DNA from: an uncultured Lachnospiraceae bacterium
GTDB taxonomy: Bacteria; Bacillota; Clostridia; Lachnospirales; Lachnospiraceae
Length of the DNA: 47,302 nucleotides
Assembly: GCA_947588845.1 (NCBI GenBank)
Contig: CANQAR010000015.1
Span: forward strand, 1 to 47,302
Direction of reading: 5' to 3'
Shown: in pieces, positions 24,482 through 33,020 of the stretch
How the letters are laid out: the number at the start of each line of letters is the position of its first letter
How positions within the stretch are numbered: the stretch's first letter is position 1
Translations under genes and position numbers: made by a program
Notes under the pieces: generated by a model
The model's database searches: none
Told to the model about the DNA's origin: nothing
What the model saw: the letters and a program-made list of their open reading frames with translations, nothing else

Positions 24482-25720
24482 ATGAAAACACTGGATCGAT
24501 TTTTAAATTATGTGAGGATTTATACGACGAGCGATCATGAAAGCAGCACGGTGCCGTCCACGCGGCGTCAGTTTGACCTGGCGCATCTGCTGGTGAAGGA
24601 AATGAAGGAGCTGGGGATTGAGGATGCGCACGTCGATGAGAACTGTTATGTCTACGGGACGATTCCCGCGTCGAAGGGCTGCGAGGACTGCATTTCCCTT
24701 GGACTGATCTCTCATATGGATACGGCTCCGGATGCCAGCGGGGAAGGAGTCAGTCCGCAGGTGATCCGCGATTATGACGGGGAAGACGTCATGCTTGGGA
24801 CAAGCGGGCATGTGCTTTCAACAAAGAAATTCCCGCATCTGAAGGGGATGAAGGGATGTACGCTGATCACAACGGACGGAACGACACTGCTCGGCGCGGA
24901 CGACAAAGCCGGGATTGCGGAGATCATGACAGTGGCGGAACAGCTGATAACAGGGAAAATCCCGCATGGAAAGATCTGCATCGGCTTTACGTCTGATGAG
25001 GAGATCGGCGGCGGAGCAGAACTTCTTGATCTTAAAAAGTTCGGCGCGGATTATGCGTACACACTGGACGGAGGAAATGAGACGGAAATCGTCTATGAGA
25101 ACTTCAATGCCTGCTCGGCTTATTTTGAGATAAACGGCTTTAATATCCATCCGGGCGATTCGAAGGACAGGATGATCAACGCGTCGCTCGTGGCGATGGA
25201 GATTAACCGGATGCTGCCGTCCTGCGATACTCCGACGCACACGGAGATGTACGAGGGCTTTTATCATCTGACAGACATAACCGGAAATGTGGAACATGCC
25301 AGGATGCACTATATTGTGAGGGATCATGACGCGGGCAGCTTTGAGGCGCGCAAAAAAACGCTTCTCCACATTGAAAAGACACTGAATGAACGGTATGGAA
25401 AGGGTACAGTGACTCTGCGTCTTGTGGACGAGTACCGCAATATGGTGGAAAAGATTATGCCCTGCATGCATCTGGTGGATAACGCGAAAGCGGTCATACG
25501 TGAGATGGGGCTGGAACCGGACATTTCTCCGATCCGCGGCGGCACAGACGGAGCAAGACTCTCTTTCCGGGGACTTCCCTGTCCGAATCTCGGGACGGGC
25601 GGGCATGCCGCGCATGGTCCGTATGAGCACGTCACCGAGGAGGGGATGGAGCGTGTCGTAAAGATTGTGCTGGGAATTATAAGGAAATATGCGCTGCATC
25701 CCGCGCTTTGTGAACTGTAA
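24482..25720 (+). CDS. pepT: Peptidase T (tripeptide aminopeptidase)
   Basis: A 412-residue M20-family zinc peptidase, normal length for PepT, which removes the N-terminal residue from tripeptides in the cytosol. ATG 24482 follows AAGGAAGGAG; the frame is open 15 codons upstream into the repeat-derived region without homology. Two-zinc site residues are visible: SHMDTAPDASG (His, and catalytic Asp), GADDKAGIAE (bridging Asp), TSDEEIGGGAE (catalytic Glu and zinc Glu), TLDGG (Asp) and the late GTGGHAAHGPYE histidine. IRGGTDGARLSFRGLPCPNL is also typical. Repeat copy 3 lies directly upstream; no clear promoter is seen between them. Confidence 0.96.
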   Translation: MKTLDRFLNYVRIYTTSDHESSTVPSTRRQFDLAHLLVKEMKELGIEDAHVDENCYVYGTIPASKGCEDCISLGLISHMDTAPDASGEGVSPQVIRDYDGEDVMLGTSGHVLSTKKFPHLKGMKGCTLITTDGTTLLGADDKAGIAEIMTVAEQLITGKIPHGKICIGFTSDEEIGGGAELLDLKKFGADYAYTLDGGNETEIVYENFNACSAYFEINGFNIHPGDSKDRMINASLVAMEINRMLPSCDTPTHTEMYEGFYHLTDITGNVEHARMHYIVRDHDAGSFEARKKTLLHIEKTLNERYGKGTVTLRLVDEYRNMVEKIMPCMHLVDNAKAVIREMGLEPDISPIRGGTDGARLSFRGLPCPNLGTGGHAAHGPYEHVTEEGMERVVKIVLGIIRKYALHPALCEL

Positions 25721-25760
25721 CACAGTAACAACAACTGTAATCGACAAATTACGGAGCTTA

Positions 25761-25789
25761 TTGAAATCTGTGAAATTGTGTGGTAGTAT
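25761..25789 (+). promoter_or_regulatory. Promoter of the surface-polymer export cluster
   Basis: TTGAAA (25761-25766), 17-nt spacer, TAGTAT (25784-25789). The leader to 25917 contains inverted repeats such as CGGGCAGCCTGCCCG (25867-25881). Confidence 0.7.
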
Positions 25790-25917
25790 AGTGCAATCGG
25801 AATTTACAGACATATCCCGCACCCGCAGGGCGGTTCGGGATTCCCACCCGTGCCTGTAATTTTCGGGCAGCCTGCCCGGAAATTCCGGTAAATCTCTGAC
25901 AGTCTGGAGGAGAACCT

Positions 25918-26712
25918 ATGGATTTATTTGAATACCGTATCAGAACACTGATAAAGTACAAAAGTCTGATCTGGGAGCTGGTCCGGCGTGACCTGAGGCT
26001 GAAATATAGAAGAAGCTTTTTCGGCTATGCCTGGAGTATTCTCAATCCTCTTCTGATCATGGCCGTTCTGACAACCGTTTTTTCACTGATGTTCAAAAAG
26101 CAGATCGAGAATTATCCCGTGTATCTTCTGACGGGCCGTATGCTGCATGAATTTCTGAAAAACAGTACCACGAGCGGTATGAAGTCGATTCAAAAGAACG
26201 CGGCTCTTCTGAAGAAGGTGTATGTGCCCAAGTACATTTTTACGCTGGCGCAGATCACGAGCTGCATGGTGGATTTTGTACTGTCGCTTGGCGCGCTGTT
26301 TATTGTTATGCTTGTGACGAGAGCGCCTTTCCCGCCGACGATGCTGCTGATGCCCTTTGTCATCATTCAGATTTACATTTTCTGCTGCGGACTTGGATTT
26401 TTCCTTGCGCAGCTGTGCGTGTTTTTCAAGGACATCCAGTATATCTACCAGGCCGTGATGACGGCGCTGTTTTATCTGACCCCGATCGTCTATCCGATCA
26501 CTAAACTGAAGAAACGTCCTAAAATTGTGTTCGTTATAACACATATGAATCCGCTGTATTATTACGTGGAACAGTTCCGTGCCATTGTGTACCGGGGAGA
26601 ACTGCCGTCGCTTTATTACATTGTGGGAGGATGTCTGCTCGCATTTGTGATGCTGGTGATCGGCGTATATTTCTTCCAGAAATATAAGGACAGATTCATT
26701 CTGTACATTTAG
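25918..26712 (+). CDS. ABC-2 type polysaccharide/teichoic acid export permease
   Basis: A 264-residue integral membrane protein with six hydrophobic segments. ATG 25918 follows TGGAGGAG. The N-terminal LVRRDLRLKYRRSFFGYAWSILNPLL is the hallmark of the TagG/Wzm/RfbA permease family, and FFKDIQYIYQAVMTALFYLTPIVYPI is also characteristic. With its ATPase partner, encoded next, it would export a lipid-linked polymer across the cytoplasmic membrane. The partner gene follows after an unusually long 168-nt spacer rich in hairpins. A good promoter at 25761-25789 makes this the first gene of the cluster. Confidence 0.92.
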   Translation: MDLFEYRIRTLIKYKSLIWELVRRDLRLKYRRSFFGYAWSILNPLLIMAVLTTVFSLMFKKQIENYPVYLLTGRMLHEFLKNSTTSGMKSIQKNAALLKKVYVPKYIFTLAQITSCMVDFVLSLGALFIVMLVTRAPFPPTMLLMPFVIIQIYIFCCGLGFFLAQLCVFFKDIQYIYQAVMTALFYLTPIVYPITKLKKRPKIVFVITHMNPLYYYVEQFRAIVYRGELPSLYYIVGGCLLAFVMLVIGVYFFQKYKDRFILYI

Positions 26713-26880
26713 GAAGGTCCGCGAGGGTTCAGAGCCGAGGATATCTGCTGACGCAGACCCGAATCCCGCGCAAAACCCGCAGGCAGGTTTTGAACCGGCG
26801 CTGTGACGGGCCGGAGTTTTCCGCAAAGTGCGGTCAGGACTGAACCTGTATGGTTCGGGCGGAGACAGAAAGGAAAGCAT
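26713..26880 (+). promoter_or_regulatory. Multi-hairpin intergenic leader between permease and ATPase-Glf genes
   Basis: Several stems can form: TCTGC/GCAGA (26743-26757), AAAACC/GGTTTT (about 26772-26791), CCGCA/TGCGG (26821-26833) and GAACC/GGTTC (26842-26856). GGTTCAG (26726-26732) can instead pair with CTGAACC (26840-26846), which excludes the last hairpin. This looks like a regulatory RNA segment, but no known class is recognised and no T tract follows. Confidence 0.4.
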
Positions 26881-28803
26881 ATGAAAAACGATGTGGTGAT
26901 AGAGGTCAAGGATCTGACGATCCGGTTTAACCTTGAGAAAGAGAGGGTGGACAATCTCAAGGAATATGCAATTAAATTTATCAAAAAAGAATTGATGTTC
27001 CAGGAATTCCTGGCGCTGAAAGGGATCAACTTCAAGGTAAGAAGAGGCGAGGCATGGGGCCTGATCGGACCGAACGGATCCGGAAAGTCGACGCTTTTAA
27101 AAGCGATCAGCGGAATCCTGCAGCCCTATGTGGGAAGCGTGGTTGTGAACGGGCGGATCGCTCCCCTGATTGAGCTTGGCGCGGGTTTTGACAAGGATCT
27201 GACCGCGCGCGAGAATATTTATCTGAATGGACTTGTGCTGGGCTATACCAGAGAGTTCATCGATGAGAATTTTGAGGACATTGTGGATTTTGCGAATATC
27301 GAGAAATTCCTCGATTCGCCGGTCAAGAATTTTTCTTCCGGTATGAAAGCGCGTCTGGGCTTTGCGATCGCGACGATCACGGATCCGGATATTCTGATTG
27401 TGGACGAGGTTCTTGAGGTTGGAGATCTCCGGTTCCGCAGCAAATGCAACGCCCGCATGAAGAAGATGCTCGCCGACGGGACGACGCTTCTGTACGTTTC
27501 CCACAATACCGAGTCGGTGAAGCGCATGTGTGACCACGCGATCTGGCTGGATCACGGAAAGATCGTGAAGGTCGGGGATGCCAACGCTGTCTGCGACGCC
27601 TATGTGGCAAAGCAGGAAGAGATTATCATGCTTAAGCAGGAAAATCTCAGGCGCAAGAGGAAAAAGAAAGCCAAAAAGAAGAGGTATGATTACCTGATCG
27701 TCGGAGCAGGCCTGTACGGCGCGGTGTTTGCGCGCATCATGAGGAAAGCCGGGAAGAAATGTCTTGTCATCGACCGGAGAGATCATATCGGAGGAAATGT
27801 TTATACGGAGAATATGGACGGCATACAGGTACACAGGTATGGCGCGCATATTTTCCATACAAGCGATGAGCGGGTCTGGAAATTTGTCAATCGGCAGATT
27901 CCGTTTATTCCGTTTGTCAATTCCCCGGTCGCCGTGTACAAGGATGAGATTTACAACCTTCCGTTTAATATGAACACATTCAGCAGACTCTGGGGACTGA
28001 CGAAGCCGGAGGATGTGAAGAGAAAGATCGAGGAGCAGATCGCGCAGCTCGGAATCACGGAACCGGCGAACCTTGAAGAGCAGGCATTGTCTCTGGTCGG
28101 CCCGGATGTCTACGAAAAGCTGGTCAAAGGGTATACGGAGAAACAGTGGGGAAGGGACTGCAAGGAACTGCCTCCTTTCATTATCGAGAGACTGCCGGTG
28201 CGCCTTACGTACGACAATAATTACTTTGACGACAAATATCAGGGGATTCCGGCCGGCGGTTATACGGCGCTGATCGAGAGACTGCTGAAAAATGTCGAGG
28301 TGGTGCTTAATACGGATTACCGCGACTATATCCAGGAGCATCCCGACCGGTTTGAACGGATTGTCTACACGGGAATGATCGACGAATATTATGATTACCA
28401 GTTCGGCCATCTGGAATACCGGTCTCTGCGGTTTGAGACGGAGCGGATTGAGACAGAGAATTATCAGGGCAACGCGGTGGTCAATTACACGGATCGGGAA
28501 GTTCCGTATACGCGGATCATTGAACATAAGTATTTCAATCCGGCGAGAACGCGGAATAATCCTCTGCCGTTTACTGTAATCTCGCGGGAGTATCCGGAGG
28601 CCTGGAAGCCGGGGATGGAGCCTTACTATCCTGTAAATGATGAGAAAAATAATGCTCTTTATGAGAAGTACAGACAACTTGCGGAAAAGGAAGAGAATGT
28701 GATCTTCGGAGGACGGCTCGGAGAATACAAGTATTATGATATGGACAAGGTCATTGCCGCGGCGCTGGACGCGGCGGAGATCGAGCTGGCCAGGAGAGAA
28801 TGA
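26881..28803 (+). CDS. Fusion of polysaccharide-export ABC ATPase and UDP-galactopyranose mutase
   Basis: A 640-residue protein starting at ATG 26881 (AAAGGAA upstream). Residues 1 to about 250 form a TagH/Wzt-type ATPase: Walker A GPNGSGKST, signature NFSSGMKARLGFAIA, Walker B ILIVDEVLEVGD and the switch histidine in YVSHNTE. A Lys/Arg-rich linker (LRRKRKKKAKKKR, about 256-268) joins it to a full-length UDP-galactopyranose mutase (269-640): FAD-binding YLIVGAGLYGAVFARIM, HIGGNVYTE, GAHIFHT and NNYFDDKYQGIPAGGYTALI. Glf converts UDP-galactopyranose to UDP-galactofuranose. Both halves look complete, and no internal stop or ribosome site splits them. The fusion would place galactofuranose donor synthesis at the exporter. 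A strong terminator follows. Confidence 0.92.
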   Translation: MKNDVVIEVKDLTIRFNLEKERVDNLKEYAIKFIKKELMFQEFLALKGINFKVRRGEAWGLIGPNGSGKSTLLKAISGILQPYVGSVVVNGRIAPLIELGAGFDKDLTARENIYLNGLVLGYTREFIDENFEDIVDFANIEKFLDSPVKNFSSGMKARLGFAIATITDPDILIVDEVLEVGDLRFRSKCNARMKKMLADGTTLLYVSHNTESVKRMCDHAIWLDHGKIVKVGDANAVCDAYVAKQEEIIMLKQENLRRKRKKKAKKKRYDYLIVGAGLYGAVFARIMRKAGKKCLVIDRRDHIGGNVYTENMDGIQVHRYGAHIFHTSDERVWKFVNRQIPFIPFVNSPVAVYKDEIYNLPFNMNTFSRLWGLTKPEDVKRKIEEQIAQLGITEPANLEEQALSLVGPDVYEKLVKGYTEKQWGRDCKELPPFIIERLPVRLTYDNNYFDDKYQGIPAGGYTALIERLLKNVEVVLNTDYRDYIQEHPDRFERIVYTGMIDEYYDYQFGHLEYRSLRFETERIETENYQGNAVVNYTDREVPYTRIIEHKYFNPARTRNNPLPFTVISREYPEAWKPGMEPYYPVNDEKNNALYEKYRQLAEKEENVIFGGRLGEYKYYDMDKVIAAALDAAEIELARRE

Positions 28804-28823
28804 CAAAGAAAACTCTATAAAAA

Positions 28824-28863
28824 AGACAAGAAGGGGGCTGTCTTTCCGACAGCCCCCTTGTCT
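28824..28863 (+). terminator. Rho-independent terminator after the ATPase-Glf gene
   Basis: AGACAAG…GGGGGCTGTC TTTCC GACAGCCCCC TTGTCT: a 10-bp GC-rich stem extended by AGACAA/TTGTCT. It separates the export genes from the following transferase genes. Confidence 0.85.
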
Positions 28864-28888
28864 GGCGAAAAAATTTTGAGAATATTGA

Positions 28889-28917
28889 TAGTCATTTGCT
28901 CTGAAATAAGGTATACT
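28889..28917 (+). promoter_or_regulatory. Probable promoter of the TagB-like/tarI-like operon
   Basis: TATACT (28912-28917) with TAGTCA (28889-28894) at 17 nt, or TTGATA (28885-28890) at a long 21-nt spacing. It follows the terminator and precedes the start at 28980. Confidence 0.45.
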
Positions 28918-28979
28918 GGTTACCAGGATTTTTTCGTAGATAGTGAACAAAGTAAAACTGAAGCACGGGAGGAGGCAGT

Positions 28980-30110
28980 ATGTTCCGTATAAAACAATAT
29001 CTGAAAATGTTTCTGCAGAATCTGTTTCTGCCTCTTGTGTACCGATGGTATGCGGGAAAACCTGTGCGGCAGGGGCTGATCCTGTTCGCGGACGCGCATC
29101 ATGAGGAGATGCCGCTCTCGATGCGGCGGGTGTATGAGACACTATGCGGGCAGCAGGACTCAGGCCGGACTGCGGAGAAAGAAATCCAGGTGTTTGTGAA
29201 GGATTTCGGCAGCATGTCTTATGGAGCGCTCCTGCAGTATCTTCTGCGGTTTATGAAAACGTACGCGCAGGCGGAATACGTGTTTATCTGCGATTATTAT
29301 CTGCCCGTGGCGGCCTGCAAAAAGCGCCGGGAGACGACCGTGGTACAGCTCTGGCACTCCTGCGGTTTGATGAAAAAGATCGCCTACGACGCGGGCGACG
29401 ATATCCCGAAAAATTATAAGGGAAATATGTTTGGAAATTATACGTGGCTGACGCTGAGCTCCGAAGAGTGCGTGAAAGTGCACGCCAGGGCGCTCCGGAT
29501 TCCGGAGTCACGGATACGGGCGACCGGCGTGAGCCGTACGGATTATTATTTTGACGAGGACTGGAACAAAAAATGCAGGGAAGCGTTCTATACGGCTTAT
29601 CCTGAGGCGAAGGGGAAGAAGATTGCGCTGTGGGCGCCCACATTCCGGGGAAATGCGGCGGAACCTGTCCTGTGCGGTCTGGAGGCTGTAAAGGCGGCGG
29701 CAGAGGAGCTTTCCGGGCAGTGGTATTTTATTCTGAAAGCGCATCCGCATATTGACGCGCACGGACAGGTATCAAACTGTTCCATTTTGACGGAAGAACT
29801 GCTCTGCGTCGCGGACGTGCTGATTACAGATTATTCTTCCATTTTGTATGATTATCTGATCTATGAGAAGCCGGTTGTGCTGTTTGCCCCGGATCTGAAG
29901 GAATACGAAAAAGAACGGGGCTTTTATATTGATTATCGCTCGATGCCGTTTCCGCTGGTGCAGAGGCAGGAGGAACTGGCGCGTGCAGTCCGGGACAGCG
30001 GAAAAGAATTTGAGAATTACAGAGAAGCGCTGACAGCATGGCGGGAAAAATATGAAGGGGCCTGTGACGGACACGCGACAGAGAGGATCTTGGAACTGAT
30101 CGGGCTGTGA
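28980..30110 (+). CDS. CDP-glycerol/CDP-alditol phosphotransferase family protein (TagB/TagF-like)
   Basis: A 376-residue protein. ATG 28980 follows GGGAGGAGG. It represents the single-domain form of the family seen twice in the large genes at 986-6611. Signatures: VVQLWHSCGLMKKIAYD (the catalytic His in the place of the QHG motif), RATGVSRTDYYFDE, LWAPTFRGN, YFILKAHPHI and VLITDYSSILYDYLIYEKPVVLF. A short amphipathic or hydrophobic N-terminus (MFLQNLFLPLVY) may bind it to the membrane. It would transfer an alditol phosphate from a CDP-alditol to a lipid-linked acceptor (primer or polymer role). It is followed 23 nt later by a CDP-alditol synthesis gene, which supports that role. Glycerol versus ribitol cannot be decided. 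Confidence 0.9.
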   Translation: MFRIKQYLKMFLQNLFLPLVYRWYAGKPVRQGLILFADAHHEEMPLSMRRVYETLCGQQDSGRTAEKEIQVFVKDFGSMSYGALLQYLLRFMKTYAQAEYVFICDYYLPVAACKKRRETTVVQLWHSCGLMKKIAYDAGDDIPKNYKGNMFGNYTWLTLSSEECVKVHARALRIPESRIRATGVSRTDYYFDEDWNKKCREAFYTAYPEAKGKKIALWAPTFRGNAAEPVLCGLEAVKAAAEELSGQWYFILKAHPHIDAHGQVSNCSILTEELLCVADVLITDYSSILYDYLIYEKPVVLFAPDLKEYEKERGFYIDYRSMPFPLVQRQEELARAVRDSGKEFENYREALTAWREKYEGACDGHATERILELIGL

Positions 30111-30133
30111 GAAGAACGGAGGATGGATTTATT

Positions 30134-30907
30134 ATGAATATTGCGATTATTTTTGCCGGAGGAAGCGGCGTCCGCATGGGGGCAGGTGTGCCGAAACAGT
30201 TTCTGGAAATCAACGGAAAGCCGATCCTGATCCATACGCTCCAGCTTTTTCAGGAGCATGAGGAAATCGATAAAATCTATATGGCGATCAATGAGGAATA
30301 TATCCGCTATGTGGAGCAGCTTGTGCTGGATTTCAGAATTGGAAAAGTAGCGGGAATTACGGCGGGCGGAATAACCGCGCAGGATTCGATCTATAACGCG
30401 CTTACGATGGCGGCGAAGGAAAATTCGCAGGATTCCGTGGTGCTGATTCACGACGGGGTGAGACCGTTTGTCGAGTACAGTGTGATCAGCGAAAACATTG
30501 AGAGCGTTGAAAAGTATGGGAGCGCGATTACATGTACGCCCTGCTACGAGACGATTCTGGTCAGCAGGGATGGAAGAAAGGTGGACAGTCTGCCGCTGCG
30601 GCAGGAGAGTTACGCGGCGCAGGCTCCGCAGAGCTTTCGTCTGAAGGATATTCTCGCGGCGCATGAAGCGATACGCAATACGCCGGACGGGTACAAAAAT
30701 ATGGTTGACGCGTGTACGATCTACAGAGCGCTTGGAAGACAGCCGCATATTGTGATCGGCAACCGGGGAAACATTAAGGTGACGACGCCGGAGGACGTGT
30801 ACATGTTCCGTGCGCTGATTCAGTATAAGGAAAATGAGCAGGCGTTTGGATTCGGACTTACGGACCGGCTGGCGGCGAAGATGAACCGCTACAAAAAACA
30901 GAAATAG
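30134..30907 (+). CDS. IspD/TarI-family cytidylyltransferase, probably CDP-ribitol-type
   Basis: A 257-residue protein. ATG 30134 follows GGAGGA. The nucleotide-binding start IIFAGGSGVRMGAGVPKQFL is shared by IspD and TarI, as are VLIHDGVRPFVEYSVI, the APQSFRLKDILAAHE segment and GNRGNIKVTTPEDVYMF. IspD acts in isoprenoid synthesis, TarI makes CDP-ribitol from ribitol-5-phosphate. The position between a TagB-like transferase and LicD/dehydrogenase genes favours TarI-type alditol activation over IspD (inference). No TarJ-type zinc alcohol dehydrogenase is found here; the following dehydrogenase might replace it. The gene symbol is withheld because the substrate is not certain. Confidence 0.88.
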   Translation: MNIAIIFAGGSGVRMGAGVPKQFLEINGKPILIHTLQLFQEHEEIDKIYMAINEEYIRYVEQLVLDFRIGKVAGITAGGITAQDSIYNALTMAAKENSQDSVVLIHDGVRPFVEYSVISENIESVEKYGSAITCTPCYETILVSRDGRKVDSLPLRQESYAAQAPQSFRLKDILAAHEAIRNTPDGYKNMVDACTIYRALGRQPHIVIGNRGNIKVTTPEDVYMFRALIQYKENEQAFGFGLTDRLAAKMNRYKKQK

Positions 30908-30955
30908 GCTTTACGATGAGGGTGAAGGATGCAAAAGGGAAATGGAGGACTGGAA

Positions 30956-32038
30956 ATGGCGGAAATACGTCTTACAGAGGATGCAGTGCTGCAGGAGGAT
31001 CTGGAGAGGGCAGCGGACTCGGATTTGATTGACTGGGAGAAGCTGAGAGGAAAAAGTATTCTGGTTACAGGGGCTACCGGTCTCATTGGGAGTCAGACGG
31101 TTCAGGTGCTGGTGATGGCTGGAATCAAGAGAAAACTTGATCTGAAAATACTTGCTCTGGTGAGAAATCCGCAGAAAGCGGAAAAAATGCTCGGCGCATG
31201 CATGGGGCATGGGCTGGAACTGGTGACAGCGAATATTCTGGAACCGGTGGAGACAGAACAGCCTGTGGACTATATTCTGCACGGGGCCGGCGTCACGACC
31301 TCGAAGGATTTTGTCGATCATCCGGTTGGAACGATTCTGACGATGCTCAAGGGTACGGAGAACATACTGGAGCTGGCACGGAAGAAACAGGTGCAGGGGA
31401 TGGTCTATCTGTCCTCGATGGAGGCTTATGGTGTGGTCGATCCGGAGCATTTTGTCGTGCGGGAGACGGATTACGGATACATTGATCCGCTGCAGGTGCG
31501 GAGCAGTTATTCCGAGAGCAAGCGTATGGCGGAAGGACTCTGCGGCGCGTATGCCCATGAATTCAGTCTGCCGGTGTGCACGGCCCGCCTGGCGCAGACA
31601 TTTGGGGCGGGAATTCCGGAAACGGAGAACCGGGTGTTTGCGCAGTTTGCGAGAAGTATTATCACAGGGAAAGACATCGTACTCCACACGGACGGCAGCA
31701 AGGCACATTGCTACTGCTATACGTCTGATGTGGTTCTGGGTCTGCTGACAGTGCTGCTGGAAGGAACGCCGGGAGAGGCCTATAATATTTCCAATGAGGA
31801 TACTTTTTCTACGATCCGGGGAATGGCGGAGATGCTGATTGAAAAGTATCCGGAGAGCGGATCAAAGCTGATATTTGATATCCCGGAGGACGCGAATAAA
31901 TATGGTTATGCGCCGACCTCCCGGATGCTGATCAATGCGGAGAAGCTTCGTGCGCTTGGCTGGAAGCCGGAAGTGAATCTGGAGGAAATGTTTGAGCGGC
32001 TGATCGGCAGTATGAGAAGGTGGAAGGAGTTCCGCTGA
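30956..32038 (+). CDS. NAD-dependent epimerase/dehydratase (extended SDR), catalytically intact
   Basis: About 360 residues from ATG 30956, which has GGAGG at 7-nt spacing; an ATG at 30929 lacks a spaced ribosome site. The Rossmann motif GATGLIGS lies at 39-46, followed by the YLSSMEAYG strand and the catalytic Tyr185-x-x-x-Lys189 in SSYSESKRMAE. The late GEAYNIS and SRMLINAEKLRALGWKPEVNLEEMF segments are typical of UDP-sugar epimerases/dehydratases. The family acts on nucleotide sugars; in this setting it could modify a UDP- or CDP-linked sugar or alditol. It is the first and best preserved of three related modules in a row (see 32103-33020 and 33017-34873). Confidence 0.88.
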   Translation: MAEIRLTEDAVLQEDLERAADSDLIDWEKLRGKSILVTGATGLIGSQTVQVLVMAGIKRKLDLKILALVRNPQKAEKMLGACMGHGLELVTANILEPVETEQPVDYILHGAGVTTSKDFVDHPVGTILTMLKGTENILELARKKQVQGMVYLSSMEAYGVVDPEHFVVRETDYGYIDPLQVRSSYSESKRMAEGLCGAYAHEFSLPVCTARLAQTFGAGIPETENRVFAQFARSIITGKDIVLHTDGSKAHCYCYTSDVVLGLLTVLLEGTPGEAYNISNEDTFSTIRGMAEMLIEKYPESGSKLIFDIPEDANKYGYAPTSRMLINAEKLRALGWKPEVNLEEMFERLIGSMRRWKEFR

Positions 32039-32102
32039 ACTGTCAGAGTGGATGAGATGGAATTCAGGAAGAATTTAGAAGAAACCAGGGGAGGATCACA
32101 GA

Positions 32103-33020
32103 ATGCAGGAAAAACAGGATGCGGACATCCGGAAAAGACTTTGCGGAAAGAAAATTCTGGTGCTGGGGCCGGAATCAGATACGAAACGGAAATTTCTTCA
32201 GGCATTCAGAAATGATGCCTTTGAAATTTCCGAGAATGCAGAAGATATGTCTGCGGAGGATTTTGTGATCCTGTTTGGATTTTCAGAGTGGGTTTCTTTT
32301 TCGCCCCGGATTACAGAAGGAAACTTTTCGGAGCTTTTTCCGGCAGAGAAGAAATTTGAAGAAAAATCCGGGAATGAGCAGAAAAAGAAGGATGGAGATG
32401 TACAGGGAAACCACGTCGGCGGTTGGGAGATGTTTTCTTCTTTAACGCGTATTCTCCGCAGAATTGAAGCCGTGCATCCTGAATCGGTGCTTTTTGTATC
32501 GCGGTCTGACGTTTACGGAAAAATATTTGGAGAATTTCATCCGGTAAAAGAGGATGAGACAGGGTATGTGTGCCATACAAGTGCGCAGGATCAGGGGGCA
32601 GCGAGACTGAGAATGCTGGAGAATTTGTGTTTTCGGATGGCCCGCGAGGATGGGATCGCGGTTAAAATTGCGAGATTTCCGGATATAAGAGCGGGCGGTA
32701 ATTCGGGACAGGGTGCCGGAGAGTACGGCTGGAAGAATACCCGGGCAGAAGCTGGAAAAAAGAAGAAGCAGGAGGCTGGGGAATATACATGGCAGAGTAC
32801 AGGCCGGGAGCAAAAACAAAGAAATGCCGCGGACAGCAAAACGGTGTATCAGGACTGGAAACAGATTGCGAGTCTGACTGCGAAAATTCTCCTCGACGGG
32901 GCGGCAGGGGAAGTTTATAATGTAGACTTCGAATCTGATCTGACTGTGTTTGCAGATACGACGGCGCTTGAGCCGATCAGGATTGTGATGGATACGGGAA
33001 AGGCGGGAAGACTGGGATGA
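32103..33020 (+). CDS. Degenerate SDR-like protein, probably non-catalytic
   Basis: A 305-residue protein, ATG 32103 after GGGGAGG. It aligns by eye with the preceding dehydrogenase: KKILVLGPESDTKRKFLQA replaces the ILVTGATGLIGS strand, VLFVSRSDVYGK replaces YLSSMEAYG, GIAVKIARFPDI and GEVYNVDFES match later strands. The glycine-rich NAD motif and the Tyr-x-x-x-Lys pair are lost, and two charged low-complexity insertions (around EEKSGNEQKKKDGD and EYGWKNTRAEAGKKKKQ) interrupt the fold. It therefore looks like a paralogue kept for a structural or regulatory role, or a decaying gene. It overlaps the next start by 4 nt (ATGA), implying translational coupling and perhaps a complex with that product. 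Confidence 0.75.
   Translation: MQEKQDADIRKRLCGKKILVLGPESDTKRKFLQAFRNDAFEISENAEDMSAEDFVILFGFSEWVSFSPRITEGNFSELFPAEKKFEEKSGNEQKKKDGDVQGNHVGGWEMFSSLTRILRRIEAVHPESVLFVSRSDVYGKIFGEFHPVKEDETGYVCHTSAQDQGAARLRMLENLCFRMAREDGIAVKIARFPDIRAGGNSGQGAGEYGWKNTRAEAGKKKKQEAGEYTWQSTGREQKQRNAADSKTVYQDWKQIASLTAKILLDGAAGEVYNVDFESDLTVFADTTALEPIRIVMDTGKAGRLG

Noticed and set aside
25706-25720. GTGAACTGTAAC at the end of pepT as a fifth dispersed-repeat copy
   Set aside because: Only the terminal 12 bases match, they are the last codons of pepT, and no partner end or interior block is nearby.
26713-26880. tRNA-like fold in the GGTTC-containing spacer
   Set aside because: No acceptor stem, anticodon arm or T-arm in correct order; better explained as independent hairpins.
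27640-27690. A-rich junction of the ATPase-Glf fusion as a programmed frameshift or sequencing error
   Set aside because: The zero frame is open and sensible on both sides, and no in-frame X-XXY-YYZ slippery heptamer is present; kept as a true fusion, though resequencing would be wise.
27097-29142. 681-codon open frame on the minus strand
   Set aside because: Runs antisense across the ATPase-Glf gene, its terminator and the next promoter; no family features.
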